Below are positions 8,820 to 16,870 of a stretch of 64,000 nucleotides of DNA, piece after piece (the stretch's first letter is position 1; each line of letters begins with the position of its first letter). This stretch comes from Dulcicalothrix desertica PCC 7102 (GTDB lineage Bacteria; Cyanobacteriota; Cyanobacteriia; Cyanobacteriales; Nostocaceae), in NCBI RefSeq assembly GCF_003991905.1, contig NZ_RSCL01000009.1:305894-369893 (forward strand), written 5' to 3'. The notes under the pieces are model-generated. The model ran no database searches. It was not told the DNA's origin and worked only from the letters and a program-made list of their open reading frames with translations. The translations under genes and the position numbers were made by a program.

Positions 8820-9641
8820 TTACTCGCTCAACTTTCCTAAGTCAATTAATTTATCAATTTCCTCCTGAACCAATGGAGATGGCGGAATTTCTTTGCTAAT
8901 AATTTTGTTACAAATATTCACACATGTATCGCAGATAAATACACCTGGCCCTGCAATAAGAATATTCACTTGTTCTCGGCTTTTGTGACAAAATGAGCAG
9001 CATAATTCTATCTTGGTTTCGACAGCACTACTAGTCATGGTTTTTGTTTCCTTAAGTAAAGTAGGTCGAATTTGTTCTTGAAGAGGAGATAATCGTTCTC
9101 TCAGTTGATGACGAGATTTGTGTAGGCGCCCTTTTACAGCATTAACTGAAATATTTAAGCGATTTGCTACTTCTTGTAAACTAAACTGTTCGTTGTAAAA
9201 CAGTAAAACTACTGAGCGATTCTTGGGAGATAAAGTTTCAACTGCATCTTGTATTACAGTCTGTAATTCTTCCTGTTCTACCACAAGCTGAGGGTCAGGC
9301 GAACTCCCAGCAATTGGTAGCGGTTTATCTATAAAATTCCCTATCATTGTTTCCAGGGAAAAACAAATTAATTTACGGCGCCGTAAATCGTTTCGGCAAA
9401 CATTGAGTACAATGCCGTACAGCCAGCTTTTAAAGCGTGTTGGGTCATTGAGTTTATCTAGCGAGAGATAAGCTTGGAGCATAGCATCTTGTACAAGCTC
9501 TTGCGCCAAATCTCCATTGCCCACCACTCGTGTAGCTAGGCGTTGCGCCATTTGTTGATAACGCGACACAAGCAAACCGAATGCAGCTTTATTTCCCTGT
9601 TGTGATAGAAAAACTAACTCCAGATCACTGTGTTCGGACAT
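8820..9641 (-). CDS. ECF sigma factor fused to a C-terminal ClpX-type C4 zinc finger
   Basis: The start is set at the ATG at 9641 because GAGGGAG precedes it closely; a longer frame to 9728 would add an unlikely hydrophobic stretch. The 273 residues hold sigma region 2 (about 15-95, with the [20 protein letters not shown] core), a linker, and region 4 (about 140-195, [20 protein letters not shown]). Residues 212-250 carry a second domain with CSFC and CDTC cysteine pairs and the [11 protein letters not shown] core, which matches the zinc-binding domain of ClpX. ECF sigma factors redirect RNA polymerase; the finger may sense a signal or bind a protein partner. No anti-sigma gene is adjacent. 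Confidence 0.9.
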   Translation of the reverse strand: MSEHSDLELVFLSQQGNKAAFGLLVSRYQQMAQRLATRVVGNGDLAQELVQDAMLQAYLSLDKLNDPTRFKSWLYGIVLNVCRNDLRRRKLICFSLETMIGNFIDKPLPIAGSSPDPQLVVEQEELQTVIQDAVETLSPKNRSVVLLFYNEQFSLQEVANRLNISVNAVKGRLHKSRHQLRERLSPLQEQIRPTLLKETKTMTSSAVETKIELCCSFCHKSREQVNILIAGPGVFICDTCVNICNKIISKEIPPSPLVQEEIDKLIDLGKLSE

Positions 9642-9831
9642 GACTCCCTCGCTAAACAACTTTATATATATAGTGGCAAGCCAGAGGAAAAAGGTTACCT
9701 TGATAAAAAAATATGGTGATAGGTTCAAGCTAAGATTGATAGGGTAAAAATTGATCTTGAACCTGTAGAGCCTCTGCTAGGCATTTTTTTAGAAATTATT
9801 AAATGAGTAAAAAATTTATATTGGCTAAATT

Positions 9832-10641
9832 ATGGATAAAATTCAAATAACTAGCATTGACCATATTGTAATTCGATGCTCAAATCCTGTCGAACTAATG
9901 GATACAGCCAGCAAACAGCTTGATGTTCCGATTCTCATTCCCGCTCATGATTATGGTGATTTTTGCAGCGGTATTATTCGTTTGGGTAATCTTGACATCG
10001 AGTTTTTGCGAATTGGAAAGGAAAATATAACAAAACCTTACTTTTATGGAATAGCTTTTGCTGTTTCCCAAAATATTTGGAGGACTACAGCAACGTTAAA
10101 AGCGTTACGTATTCCACATACGGTGCCAATTCATACAACAATTATACGCTCAGGTCAGCAATGGGGCTGGAGTACAATTCTTTTAGATGGTTTTTTAGAT
10201 AATCCAATTCCGGCGCCTTATTCTTTAGGTATACTCTCAGGTGACGGGCTAATTGCAAAAGTTTTTGCAGCATTCTCCACAACTTTAATGAAAGTGAGCG
10301 CGATACGACGATTTACGTCAAGCAAAGGGGGAGGTTCAATGTGTTTTATTTGTCATTATGACCAAGATATATCCAGTCTTCGTCTAGCAGCTACCGAAAA
10401 ATTAACTGCAACTGGAGGAGGAAAAAACCAAATTATTGAAGTTGACTCTATTATTATTGAAACTAATTGTACAGCAGCAACCGCATGGGAAAAATTATTA
10501 CCACCAGCACAAGCTTACAGCCCTAGACTAAATATAAAAACAGGTGTTACAAGTAGCATTCAAGAAGTTGTTATTAAAAGTAAACGCTCAGTTCCCTCTA
10601 TGTGTTTTGGGGATGCTGTGTTTTCATTTCAAAGTTATTAG
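9832..10641 (+). CDS. VOC / glyoxalase-like domain protein
   Basis: The 269-residue protein opens with TSIDHIVIRCSNPVELMDTA, the usual first strand and metal-ligand histidine of a vicinal-oxygen-chelate fold, followed by RLGNLDIEFLRIG and a second half with related strands. It resembles the glyoxalase-like single-chain proteins that hold two VOC modules. Substrate and activity cannot be deduced. It is divergent from the sigma factor gene and lies just upstream of the CRISPR leader; it has no Cas features. The ATG at 9832 is the only sensible start. Confidence 0.75.
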   Translation: MDKIQITSIDHIVIRCSNPVELMDTASKQLDVPILIPAHDYGDFCSGIIRLGNLDIEFLRIGKENITKPYFYGIAFAVSQNIWRTTATLKALRIPHTVPIHTTIIRSGQQWGWSTILLDGFLDNPIPAPYSLGILSGDGLIAKVFAAFSTTLMKVSAIRRFTSSKGGGSMCFICHYDQDISSLRLAATEKLTATGGGKNQIIEVDSIIIETNCTAATAWEKLLPPAQAYSPRLNIKTGVTSSIQEVVIKSKRSVPSMCFGDAVFSFQSY

Positions 10642-10769
10642 CAATACATGCACCCGCAATTTATTATAATATGTTAATATATTAAAGCAATTATTGCGAG
10701 TGCCATGACTCGGTTTTCACAACCAAGCCGCACAAGCAATACTATATAGATAGTGATGCAGCTTTTTTT

Positions 10770-11027
10770 GGTCAGGCACCGCGAACCATAGGGTGTTTTT
10801 TTGGCAGAGTCCGAATTTATTGTGTAAACACTTGTCCAGTATAGCTTTGAAGCATTCCACCTATTTACAAGGTTCGCGGTAAGTCTGAAACCCTTACCAT
10901 AAAAACGGTTTTAGCCATTTTGAACGGCGCCTGTCTTGACACATTAACCTCTAAAACGCTATTCTTACTTTAGGTTCGCGGAACAGCACCTTGAAAACTA
11001 AATACAGTAAAGCTTCTACGCCAAGCA
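10770..11027 (+). promoter_or_regulatory. CRISPR leader
   Basis: This AT-rich, non-coding stretch precedes the first CRISPR repeat. The nine-base motif GGTTCGCGG occurs in it three times, as its complement CCGCGAACC near 10789, directly near 10871, and as GGTTCGCGGAAC near 10973, which suggests a leader with protein-binding sites. The region close to repeat 1 reads CACCTTGAAAACTAAATACAG. The orientation fits the array, because the repeats end in ATTGAAAC and the degenerate repeat is at the far end. The rest of the gap 10642-10769 shows nothing recognisable. Confidence 0.65.
10936..10965 (+). promoter_or_regulatory. Candidate pre-crRNA promoter
   Basis: TTGACA at 10936-10941 and TATTCT at 10960-10965 are separated by 18 bases, a fair sigma-70 match. 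Transcription would begin about 55 bases before the first repeat and run into the array. It is a prediction from sequence only. Confidence 0.4.
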
Positions 11028-12230
11028 ATTGCAATATTAAATAATCCCTTTCAGGGATTGAAACTACAACGATGGTGGCGCCACGACTACAACTGCTACT
11101 ATTGCAATATTAAATAATCCCTTTCAGGGATTGAAACACGGTATTTAACAAATACTTCTCTGGCAGAATTCCATTGCAATATTAAATAATCCCTTTCAGG
11201 GATTGAAACCACTCTCCAGCGTGATAACCTATCATTTTTCTAACTTATTGCAATATTAAATAATCCCTTTCAGGGATTGAAACTCCTTCTTTCCCAAGCA
11301 TTGCACAAAGATTCCAGCGAAATTGCAATATTAAATAATCCCTTTCAGGGATTGAAACAATGATATTGTTTTTGATAGCATATTCCCATATTATTGCAAT
11401 ATTAAATAATCCCTTTCAGGGATTGAAACAAAGTAGCCGTAGCTTAGGGGGTCTGTGGCAATGGATTGCAATATTAAATAATCCCTTTCAGGGATTGAAA
11501 CTCTTGTACAAATATAAGCTCTTTTCCTCTAAAAGTATTGCAATATTAAATAATCCCTTTCAGGGATTGAAACCAAAAGCTAAGAAGCGACGCTTTATCC
11601 CAAGCGGGCAATTGCAATATTAAATAATCCCTTTCAGGGATTGAAACCTGAATTTAACACCCTTGCCCAAGATAATGCCCACATATTGCAATATTAAATA
11701 ATCCCTTTCAGGGATTGAAACGTATGCAGCATGGTAGGATTTTAAAACCGCCCCTAGTATTGCAATATTAAATAATCCCTTTCAGGGATTGAAACGATGT
11801 TATTGACGCGCAACCTATGACTGATGCTAATTGCAATATTAAATAATCCCTTTCAGGGATTGAAACGAAGGGGTATAGATAGTAGCTATAACCCTGGTGA
11901 CGAATTGCAATATTAAATAATCCCTTTCAGGGATTGAAACGCACAGGGTAGCTAATAAACATTTCATTCTCGCACTTCATTGCAATATTAAATAATCCCT
12001 TTCAGGGATTGAAACAAAACGTTTTGGGCATTATCTGGAGAAATATTGATTGCAATATTAAATAATCCCTTTCAGGGATTGAAACGTATAAAGATTTCTC
12101 GCTAATGCGGCAAATAACATTGCAATATTAAATAATCCCTTTCAGGGATTGAAACTTTCCACTTTTGCTCTGGTAACACCGATTGCCACAGGCATTACAA
12201 TATTAAATAATCCCTTTCAGGGATTGAAAC
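11028..12230 (+). CRISPR. CRISPR array, 17 repeats of 37 nt and 16 spacers
   Basis: The repeat begins ATTGCAATATTAAATAATCC and ends CTTTCAGGGATTGAAAC. Its internal CCCT..AGGG forms a short hairpin and its ATTGAAAC 3' end is the typical crRNA 5' handle. Repeats start at 11028, 11101, 11173, 11247, 11322, 11393, 11465, 11537, 11611, 11685, 11759, 11830, 11904, 11979, 12049, 12119 and 12194. Spacers are 33-38 nt and all different. The last repeat has A for G in its fifth position (ATTACAAT), marking the distal end. This repeat type is common with cyanobacterial type I-D or III systems, but no cas gene is in the window. Confidence 0.98.
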
Positions 12231-12272
12231 ATCAGGATAAAGATACAGCAGATTGCGTAATTATGAAATACG

Positions 12273-12302
12273 TGTAGAGACGTTACATGTAACGTCTCTA
12301 CA
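12273..12302. repeat. Perfect 30-bp palindrome of the TGTAGAGACG family
   Basis: TGTAGAGACGTTACA is followed at once by its exact reverse complement. It lies between the CRISPR array and the YbjQ gene. Related copies occur at 23961, 32115, 34261 and 45111. It could form a cruciform or a hairpin in RNA. Confidence 0.85.
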
Positions 12303-12412
12303 GGATTTGGGGTATTATGTATGTACTTCTGGAAATTAAAATTTGCTGCGATACAAGGCGCCACTGTTATTTATTATGTAAGATAAAGAAGAAAAGTAAT
12401 ATTAGTATAGTT

Positions 12413-12727
12413 ATGATTGTTACAACAGGGAACGATGTTGCAGGACGCGCAATTAAAAATTACGTTGGTATAGTGCGAGGTATTGTTGTACGCTCACCAA
12501 CGATTGGACAAGGAATAATGGGTGGGTTGAAGCAATTAGTTGGTGGAAACATTGAAGCATATGCAGTAGCTTGTGAACAAGCACGGCAAGAAGCATATGA
12601 CCGTATGATAAAACAAGCACAAAGTTTAGGCGCCGATGCTGTAATTTGTATGCGTTATGATGCCACAGAATTTGCTGAGGGAGTAACTGAAGTACTAGCT
12701 TATGGTACAGCAGTAAAACTTGAATAA
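12413..12727 (+). CDS. YbjQ family (UPF0145) protein
   Basis: The ATG at 12413 gives 104 residues, the usual size of this family; the upstream frame from 12317 is Cys/Lys-rich and not like the family. Hallmarks are MIVTTGNDVAGR at the N-terminus, GIVVRSP, the AR.EAYDRM helix and LGADAVICMRYD. Members are small oligomeric proteins described as having a putative heavy-metal-binding domain; the function is unproven. The AlkB-like gene follows after 13 bases, probably co-transcribed. Confidence 0.9.
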   Translation: MIVTTGNDVAGRAIKNYVGIVRGIVVRSPTIGQGIMGGLKQLVGGNIEAYAVACEQARQEAYDRMIKQAQSLGADAVICMRYDATEFAEGVTEVLAYGTAVKLE

Positions 12728-12740
12728 GATTTACATCAAT

Positions 12741-13340
12741 ATGCTTAATACTCAGATATTTACATTGCATCAACTAGATGAGAGTCATGAGTTTTGGACG
12801 GCATGTTTACCTAATGAAATAAATTTTAACCAGTCACAGTTTGATGAACTTTGGGATATGCATCCAAGTGACTTTAAAGTACTTAAGATACACGGGCGCC
12901 TAGTAAAAACACCACGTTGGCAAGAGGTTTATGGTGTTGATTATCATTATACAGGGGTAGTAAACAAAGCTTTACCCATACCACCGTTACTTAAACCGCT
13001 TCATCTATGGAGTCAACATAATATAGATAGTTGTCTCAATGGCATGGTTATAAATTGGTATGATGGGCAGTTGGGTCACTATATGGGTAAGCATCGTGAT
13101 TCTACTGTAAATATGGTACAAGGCGCCTCTATTGTAATTATTTCGTTTGGAGAGGAGCGTATATTTAGATTAAGACCTTGGAAAGGTAAGGGTTATAAAG
13201 ATTTTACAACGACGCAGGGCAGTGTGTTTGTTATTCCTTATCAAACAAATAAAGCTTGGACGCATGAGGTTATTTCGTCTAAGCGTCATCTAGGTAAAAG
13301 AATATCTATCACGTTTCGAGGGTTTGAAGTTGATATGTAA
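12741..13340 (+). CDS. AlkB-like 2-oxoglutarate/Fe(II) dioxygenase
   Basis: Started at the ATG at 12741 (a TTG seven codons earlier overlaps the preceding gene), the protein has 199 residues. It carries the iron-binding HxD motif H118-R-D120 after NWYDGQLGHYMGKH. The later conserved histidine is in WTHEVI and the 2-oxoglutarate-binding arginines are in KRISITFRGF. AlkB proteins remove alkyl groups from DNA or RNA bases by oxidation, but this distant type could also act on proteins or small molecules. It sits directly behind the YbjQ gene. Confidence 0.85.
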   Translation: MLNTQIFTLHQLDESHEFWTACLPNEINFNQSQFDELWDMHPSDFKVLKIHGRLVKTPRWQEVYGVDYHYTGVVNKALPIPPLLKPLHLWSQHNIDSCLNGMVINWYDGQLGHYMGKHRDSTVNMVQGASIVIISFGEERIFRLRPWKGKGYKDFTTTQGSVFVIPYQTNKAWTHEVISSKRHLGKRISITFRGFEVDM

Positions 13341-13367
13341 GGTGATTTCCATATAAATACTTCTCTT

Positions 13368-13457
13368 GTGGGGTGGGCATCCTGCCCGCCCAGGTTTGGA
13401 ACGGGCAAGGATGCCCATTCCACAAGATGCCCATTCCACAGGATGCCCATTCCACAA
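13368..13457. repeat. Dispersed inverted repeat with a 16-bp triple tandem tail
   Basis: GTGGGGTGGGCATCC..GCCCGCCC is followed by CGGGCAAGGATGCCCATTCC, an inverted-repeat element. Its right end is amplified: GATGCCCATTCCACAA occurs three times in a row from 13410 to 13457, with one A/G difference. Shorter relatives are at 38592-38618 and 48762-48785. Minus-strand ORFs across it are products of the repeat. The remainder of the gap 13341-13635 shows nothing else. Confidence 0.8.
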
Positions 13458-13635
13458 GATGAGCATTTGATTTGGAAGTATATAAGGCACCTATACAATA
13501 TTTTTGCAATTGACTGCATAAGTCTTCTATCGCTAGAAATAGTCTATTTTTACATTCTAAGCATAGGCAAAGGCGCCGGCAGCTATGTGTGTGCATCTTT
13601 ATATATCAATAATTTAGTAAAACCGAGGTGAAACA

Positions 13636-13929
13636 ATGCCAGACGAGAAAGATATAGATACTAATAACCATTCTCCTGTGGAGTTATCTCAAGAAGAACT
13701 TGATGGAATTTCTGGAGGTATTAGTATTTTTGTTTCGGGTTCGACTTTCCAAAGGAGTGATGTGTTCGCACAGTCACGAAGACGTTCGCGTCGTGGAAGT
13801 AGAAGTTCTAGTTTCGGGTCTTCGCAGATATCTTCATCGGCTTTTCAAATTATGGGCATAGGTTTAAATTCCTCAGAGGATATTATGACCTTTTTTAAAG
13901 GGATTTTTGGATTTTTCGGTAGAAGATAA
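13636..13929 (+). CDS. GG-leader peptide precursor (bacteriocin-like)
   Basis: The 97-residue product has a short acidic leader with LSQEELDGISGG, the double-glycine cleavage motif of NHLP/Nif11/CTB-type precursors. It is followed by a core rich in arginine and serine (QSRRRSRRGSRSSSFGSS) and an amphipathic tail ending IFGFFGRR. A strong ribosome site, GAGGTGA, lies 6 bases before the ATG. It is first of three close genes with a cNMP-binding protein and a NHLM-type HlyD exporter subunit, which supports export after leader cleavage. No modification enzyme is nearby. Whether the product is a toxin, signal or matrix peptide is unknown. Confidence 0.8.
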   Translation: MPDEKDIDTNNHSPVELSQEELDGISGGISIFVSGSTFQRSDVFAQSRRRSRRGSRSSSFGSSQISSSAFQIMGIGLNSSEDIMTFFKGIFGFFGRR

Positions 13930-13950
13930 TTACGCGACGAGGAACTTACT

Positions 13951-15042
13951 ATGTCATCTGTTATTCTGAAGGAACTTAGCAATCAAGATATTGATTGGAT
14001 GTTAGCCACTGGGGAAAGAGTCGAAGTTTTACCTGGTACGGTTTTGGTGGAACAGGGTCAGTCTTTAAATGCATTATATATTTTACTCGAAGGCGCCTTA
14101 ACGGTAACGTTAAACCAAGAAAGTGCTGACCCTTTGGGACGTGCGTTTGCGGTGTTAGAAGGTGGAATACCAGGGAGGGAAGTAGCGCATTTGGAGAAGG
14201 GAGAGATAATAGGAGTTCCTCTTTTTGAAAAGAATTTATCTTCTACTACTGTTTGTGCGCGAAAAAAATCTTTGGTTTTGATGATTCCTTTAGCTAACCT
14301 TATTCAGAAGCTACATCAAGATTTAGAGTTTGCTGCACATTTATATCGTGCGTTTGCTGTAATGCTCGCTAATCGTCTTCAACAAATAATGAAAGAATTA
14401 GGACGCAGTACAACTGTTTTAAGTAAACCACAATTACGCGAAGCTTTAATAATATTTGGTGAGTTGCACGATAGTGATATTGACTGGTTAATTGCAGCAG
14501 GTCAAATTCAAGTGTTTCGTACTGGGTCTGTTTTAATTCGTAGCGGTAGACCTACGGAAGCATTATATATTTTACTTGATGGCGCCGTTGCTTTGAATGC
14601 TAGTGATGATGATGGTAATATACTTGTACATGCTTTTTCTAATTTGGAAGATAGTAAAAGTCAACCGTTGGAACGCGAGTTTGGTAGGTTATCGCGGGGT
14701 GACATGGTTGGAGAAACACCATTCATTGAGGTGCAACCCGAAGCAGTAACCGTAAAAGCAGTCAAAGACTCACGTGTATTATCAATACCAAAATGGCGCC
14801 TCGAAGCCAAGTTACTACACGATGTTGGCTTTGCAGTTAGATTTTACCGCGTTTTGGCAATAATTCTAGCAGATAAACAAACATCCCTCGTCCAACGTTT
14901 AGGGTACGGTCGATTAACTTATAGTAGCGATCAATCTTTAGATGATACTTTTGCAAACGAGCTTAATAACTATTCTTTAACACAAATGGGACTCGCTGGC
15001 GCCCGTTTTGATTGGATGCTCAAAAGAATTCGCATTGAATAA
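13951..15042 (+). CDS. Tandem cyclic-nucleotide-binding domain protein of a NHLM-type cassette
   Basis: The 363-residue protein has two related CAP-like sensor domains, about residues 10-135 and 160-300. Each holds a PGT-VLVEQGQ..ALYILLEGAL-type beta roll, and the second reads RTGSVLIRSGRPTEALYILL. There is no helix-turn-helix and no membrane segment. In NHLM-type export systems similar cNMP-binding modules occur in, or next to, the ABC transporter, so a role in regulating peptide export is likely but inferred. GAGGA precedes the ATG and the precursor gene ends 21 bases upstream. Confidence 0.85.
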   Translation: MSSVILKELSNQDIDWMLATGERVEVLPGTVLVEQGQSLNALYILLEGALTVTLNQESADPLGRAFAVLEGGIPGREVAHLEKGEIIGVPLFEKNLSSTTVCARKKSLVLMIPLANLIQKLHQDLEFAAHLYRAFAVMLANRLQQIMKELGRSTTVLSKPQLREALIIFGELHDSDIDWLIAAGQIQVFRTGSVLIRSGRPTEALYILLDGAVALNASDDDGNILVHAFSNLEDSKSQPLEREFGRLSRGDMVGETPFIEVQPEAVTVKAVKDSRVLSIPKWRLEAKLLHDVGFAVRFYRVLAIILADKQTSLVQRLGYGRLTYSSDQSLDDTFANELNNYSLTQMGLAGARFDWMLKRIRIE

Positions 15043-15050
15043 TCAAATAG

Positions 15051-15117
15051 AGAAACCTGGTTTCTTTATTAGAAACTGTAATAAAAATAAATATTTTTCA
15101 TAGAAACCAGGTTTCTT
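15051..15117. repeat. AGAAACCTGGTTTCT dispersed repeat pair
   Basis: Two palindromic units, AGAAACCTGGTTTCTT (15051-15066) and AGAAACCAGGTTTCTT (15102-15117), lie inside the short gap between the cNMP-binding and HlyD genes. The same unit family is found at 27294-27359, 30870-30947 and 50647-50715. It may form an intra-operon hairpin. Confidence 0.8.
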
Positions 15118-15144
15118 TGAGTATTACAAGATTAGGAGAAAAAA

Positions 15145-16596
15145 ATGGTAACGCAACAAAACACCGAAAAAAATCAAAATAATCTATTTCGTAAAGAAGC
15201 ATTAGACAAAGTAGCTTCTCCAGAACAACTAGACCAATTAATTAAAATCACAAGTCCTAAACGTTGGTTTTCTTTATTTGCACTAGGCGCCTTAGTCATT
15301 AGTGGAGGAGCATGGAGCGTACTAGGAGAAATACCAATTGTAGTTACAGGTAAAGGTATAATGGTATATCCTAGCCAAGTAGCAACACTACAAGCATCTA
15401 GCTCAGGACGTATTTCGGAATTAAAACTGCGAGCAGGAAATACAGTAAAAAAAGGTGAAGTTATCGCCACAATTGACCAAACCGAACTACGTAAACAATT
15501 ACAATTAAACAGAGAAAAGCTAACGCAGCTAAGAATTCAAGACCAAACAGCAAACACAGTCCAAGCACAACGTACTACTGTAGAAGAAACCGCAATAGCT
15601 CAACAGCGTCAAACATTATTACAAAGTTTACAAACTGTGGAGTCATTAACCCCAGTATTGCGAGAAAAAGGATTAGATGTTATCAAAAAAGAGCGCTCTA
15701 ATTTACGTTCACGGTTAGCAAACGTGCGTAAACTGCAACCAACATTAAAACAGCGATGGGAAGAACGGCAAAAACTCTTTCAACAAGGAGCAGTACCTAA
15801 AGACACAGCATTAAGCGCAGAACAAGAATATATTAATTCTCAAGCGCAAATAGACGAAGCAGAATCACAATTAAATCAACTTGATGTTAAAGAAGCAGAT
15901 GCTCAACGTCAATATTTGCAAAATTTGAATCAAGTTAACGAAATAAAAACACAACTCAAAGCATTAGATAGTCGTAAAGAAACTCAAAAAGAGCAAGACT
16001 TTACAACTGCAACGAGTCGGAAAAAAGAAATTCAAGAAACCGAACGTTTAATCGCGCAATTAGAATTGCAGCTACAAAAAAACAGTCAAGTCGTTAGTGA
16101 TTATACAGGTACTGTGCTAGAATTAACAGCTAAACCAGGTCAACAATTAGAACCAGGTTTAGGAATAGGAACAGTATCCACACAAGAATCTGGCGCCAAA
16201 TTAGTAAACATCGTATTCTTAAGCGAAAGCGAAAACAAAAAAATTAAGGTTGGTACACCTTTACAAATTATCCCTTCCACAGTCAAACGTGAAGAATTTG
16301 GTGGTATTGAAGCTAAAGTCACAAAAGTATCATCATTTCCAGTAACTCAACAAGGTGTTGCCAACATTATAGGCAACCCAGATATTCTACCAGGTGTATT
16401 AGACAAAAGACCTCAAATCGCAGTTTATACAGAACCCCAAATTGATACAACACCAAGTGGTTATAAATGGTCATCGTCCTCTGGTCCGAAATTTAAAATA
16501 GCACCTGGTACCACAACATCAGTCAGAATAACAGTAGAAAAGAAAAAGCCTATCGAATTTGTGTTACCTATCCTTAAATCCTGGACAGGAAATTAA
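15145..16596 (+). CDS. HlyD-family membrane fusion protein, NHLM bacteriocin secretion type
   Basis: The 483-residue protein has a cytoplasmic N-terminus, one membrane segment (about 42-62), then a biotinyl-lipoyl-like half (ASSSGRISELKLRAGNTVKKGEVIATID), a long coiled coil (about 115-310), the second lipoyl half (YTGTVLELTAKPGQQLEPG) and a beta-barrel tail. This is the layout of periplasmic adaptor proteins in type I export, and the order fits the NHLM secretion-protein family. AGGAGA precedes the ATG. The partner ABC transporters are not in the window, so the cassette is incomplete here or they lie elsewhere. Confidence 0.88.
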   Translation: MVTQQNTEKNQNNLFRKEALDKVASPEQLDQLIKITSPKRWFSLFALGALVISGGAWSVLGEIPIVVTGKGIMVYPSQVATLQASSSGRISELKLRAGNTVKKGEVIATIDQTELRKQLQLNREKLTQLRIQDQTANTVQAQRTTVEETAIAQQRQTLLQSLQTVESLTPVLREKGLDVIKKERSNLRSRLANVRKLQPTLKQRWEERQKLFQQGAVPKDTALSAEQEYINSQAQIDEAESQLNQLDVKEADAQRQYLQNLNQVNEIKTQLKALDSRKETQKEQDFTTATSRKKEIQETERLIAQLELQLQKNSQVVSDYTGTVLELTAKPGQQLEPGLGIGTVSTQESGAKLVNIVFLSESENKKIKVGTPLQIIPSTVKREEFGGIEAKVTKVSSFPVTQQGVANIIGNPDILPGVLDKRPQIAVYTEPQIDTTPSGYKWSSSSGPKFKIAPGTTTSVRITVEKKKPIEFVLPILKSWTGN

Positions 16597-16667
16597 CTTT
16601 ATGCGCGAATGTATAGTTCGCTACTTAGACTTTTAACAGAGGCGCAGATAGTGTGGTAAGTTAATCG

Positions 16668-16748
16668 ATGTGGAGCAGCACCCACCGTGATCAAGGTTAA
16701 GGCTTTACTAAAAGCTTTAATCTTGTTCGTGCTAGGGTTTCTTCACAT
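16668..16748. other. Long imperfect hairpin, possible structured RNA
   Basis: CAAGGTTAAGGCTTT and AAAGCTTTAATCTTG (16692-16725) pair over 15 positions with two G-T pairs and a four-base loop. Outside them ACCC/GGGT and, at the ends, ATGTG/CACAT can also pair, giving an 81-base extended hairpin. No T-run follows, so it is not a classical terminator. It lies 72 bases after the HlyD gene and 122 before the histidine kinase gene. It could be an RNA element, a processed small RNA or a small repeat. Confidence 0.5.
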
Positions 16749-16870
16749 AGGCGCCTGCTAAGTACAACTAAATTGCTATATTTATCTTTCCCAAGGAGGG
16801 AAAAATATTACCAAAATTATTTTATTATAGGTGAGTTTGAACCAGTGTTTGGTGGAGATGGAGATTAGCA

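Noticed and set aside
11360-11623. 87-codon ORF inside the CRISPR array
   Set aside because: It only translates repeats and spacers (IAILNNPFQGLK repeated).
13286-13631. Several overlapping ORFs on both strands
   Set aside because: They are products of the GATGCCCATTCC repeat (EWASCGMGIL-type peptides).
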